Shown piece by piece: positions 61,807-62,739 of a stretch of DNA of 62,739 nt. Numbering within the stretch: the first letter of the stretch is position 1; each line of letters opens with the position of its first letter. The stretch is from Candidatus Woesearchaeota archaeon (GTDB lineage Archaea; Nanobdellota; Nanobdellia; Woesearchaeales; ARS49). A model generated the notes under the pieces. That model did no database searches. It was not told the DNA's origin and was given only the letters and a program-made list of their open reading frames with translations. The stretch is from assembly GCA_016215315.1 (NCBI GenBank), contig JACRKG010000007.1, positions 1 through 62,739 of the forward strand, given 5' to 3'. A program made the position numbers and the translations under genes.

Positions 61807-61935
61807 CCGAAGACAGGCAGGCCAAACTTATAATAAATCTTAAATGCTATCCAAGGTGTCTCGGGTATCAAAACATTACTGGACATCTAGCCTGCCTGTC
61901 CGAGAGTCAATGTTCCGCAGGAACTGAAACTCTGA
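61807..61935 (+). ncRNA. two-hairpin repeated element, copy 3
   Basis: Hairpin one has arms AGACAGGCAGGC and GCCTGCCTGTC with a longer apical part than copy 1. Hairpin two has GTTCC-GCA-GGAAC closed by AGAGT/ACTCT. Against copy 1, at least two pairs of hairpin one are exchanged T-A for A-T on both arms, and hairpin two also changes on both arms, so base pairing is kept. It lies in the 412-bp gap between the array and the ATPase gene. Confidence 0.6.
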
Positions 61936-62034
61936 AAATCTTAGTTAATCAGAAAAATCAAGCCATAAAAATCCTACTGCAACATAGCAAATCCAAACCA
62001 ATCCAGGACGAAGTCCCATCCCGTTTGCCATTTA

Positions 62035-62057
62035 GCATAATCTAGATTATCATAATC
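62035..62057. promoter_or_regulatory. operator-like repeat, copy 1
   Basis: A 23-bp sequence containing the palindrome ATAATCTAGATTAT followed by CATAATC. It lies upstream of a TTTTATATAT box (62081-62090) and is identical to the copy at 62093. Confidence 0.6.
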
Positions 62058-62092
62058 GTGTTTAAACAAAATTGCGAAAGTTTTATATATTG

Positions 62093-62115
62093 GCATAATC
62101 TAGATTATCATAATC
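62093..62115. promoter_or_regulatory. operator-like repeat, copy 2
   Basis: Identical 23-bp repeat 58 bases from copy 1, ending directly before the ATG at 62116. A bound protein would cover the transcription start, as expected for autorepression. Confidence 0.6.
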
Positions 62116-62739
62116 ATGTCTGAACAAATCTTTATTGGGAGAGAGGATGCTTTAAAATGGCTGAATGAGTTATTTAGTAGTACTCCTTCTTTCGGTGTTT
62201 TGTATGGCAGAAGAAGAGTTGGCAAAACAGAACTAGTTAAAAAATTTTCTGAGAACAAAAAACACATTTATTTTCTTGCAGGAGAAAAAGCAGACAAAGA
62301 TAACATGCAAGATCTGCAAAAGATAATGGGAAATTTTCTTAATGATGATGTATTCAGCAAAAGCGTTTTTGATTCTTGGGAAGATCTTTTTAATAAATTT
62401 ACCGAAAAAATTAAAGAAAGAACAGTTATAACAATCGACGAATTTCCTTTTTTAATAGAACATAATAAGTCTATACCTTCTATTTTTCAGAAAATATGGG
62501 ATGAAAACTTAAAGCATAAAAAAGTGATGTTGGTGCTTTTAGGATCTAGTATTCGCATGATGGAAACTCAAGTTTTAGGATACCAAAGCCCTTTATACGG
62601 GCGTAGAACTGGTCAGTGGAAGTTGATGCCTTTAAAGTTTAAATTATTGAAAAAGTTTTATTCCAATTCAGATTTTGAGGAAATCGTTAAATTTTTTAGT
62701 TTCACTGATGGAATTCCTACATATTTACAGAATACAGAT
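62116..62739 (+). CDS. archaeal-type P-loop ATPase, partial (3' end beyond window)
   Basis: 208 codons are visible with no stop. The start SEQIFIGREDALKWLNEL then VLYGRRRVGKTELVKKF (Walker A, about residues 34-45), TVITIDEFPFLIE (Walker B) and VLLGSSIRMMET (sensor) are those of the archaeal ATPase family of STAND-like proteins (Archaeal_ATPase type). Such proteins often end in a nuclease or DNA-binding domain, which would lie outside the window. The promoter has two operator-like repeats. It is divergent from the tagged-paralogue array. Confidence 0.8.
   Translation, partial: MSEQIFIGREDALKWLNELFSSTPSFGVLYGRRRVGKTELVKKFSENKKHIYFLAGEKADKDNMQDLQKIMGNFLNDDVFSKSVFDSWEDLFNKFTEKIKERTVITIDEFPFLIEHNKSIPSIFQKIWDENLKHKKVMLVLLGSSIRMMETQVLGYQSPLYGRRTGQWKLMPLKFKLLKKFYSNSDFEEIVKFFSFTDGIPTYLQNTD

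Overview
The window looks like a piece of an AT-rich genome from a DPANN-type archaeon, most like the Woesearchaeota/Pacearchaeota groups. This placement is inferred. The evidence is archaeal-type AlaRS and NreA, many genes whose ATG lies about 25 nt after a TTTATAAA-like TATA box (leaderless transcripts), GGTG/GAGGTG ribosome sites, and several bacterial-looking housekeeping genes (class II LysRS, bacterial-type MetK, CsaA). No rRNA, tRNA, CRISPR array or insertion sequence was recognised.

Layout. (1) 1-6600: secreted or lipid-anchored surface proteins, all on the minus strand, including two very large Cys-rich exported proteins, one with a peptidoglycan-binding-like domain. (2) 6666-9342: two related coiled-coil proteins; the larger ends in the same domain that is amplified in the array at 37-62 kb. 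(3) 9468-37410: a mosaic of ordinary genes: cobalamin adenosyltransferase and B12-dependent ribonucleotide reductase, both with structured leaders; nreA, fic, an aminotransferase, csaA, a methyltransferase, lysS, a dus-like gene, alaS with a 44-aa membrane protein, a frameshifted thiI, HAD phosphatases, metK, a large TIM-barrel protein, a C39-like peptidase and an M14 deacylase-like protein. The gaps carry at least three families of repeated structured elements. One is a palindromic array of GTTTACR-like heptamers; one is a pseudoknot-like element in two copies; one is a long hairpin in three copies with compensatory changes.

(4) 37397-61703 is the notable part. It is a 24-kb minus-strand operon of 25 tandem paralogues, each starting with nearly the same 30-residue tag (consensus ILGDKKKSSFDDNLADVVN, then IFDxMPE). 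The tag is followed by a divergent core of at least four types, and most members end in an Arg-Gly-Val motif. Three unlike genes sit inside the run: a MoxR-type AAA+ ATPase (54849-56300), a protein joining an HExxH metallopeptidase-like domain to a von Willebrand A domain (40536-42686), and a small AbrB-like protein (58019-58264). Nearly every junction is overlapping or within a few bases, and the last codons of one gene (often those for Arg-Gly-Val) form the Shine-Dalgarno of the next. My reading is a chaperone or remodelling machine (MoxR-vWA) acting on a diversifying set of clients that share an N-terminal recognition tag. The function (conflict/defence, surface assembly or a compartment) cannot be told from sequence alone.

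(5) 61704-62739: the array promoter, a third copy of the long hairpin, and a divergent archaeal-type P-loop ATPase gene cut by the window end, whose promoter is bracketed by two identical 23-bp operator-like repeats.
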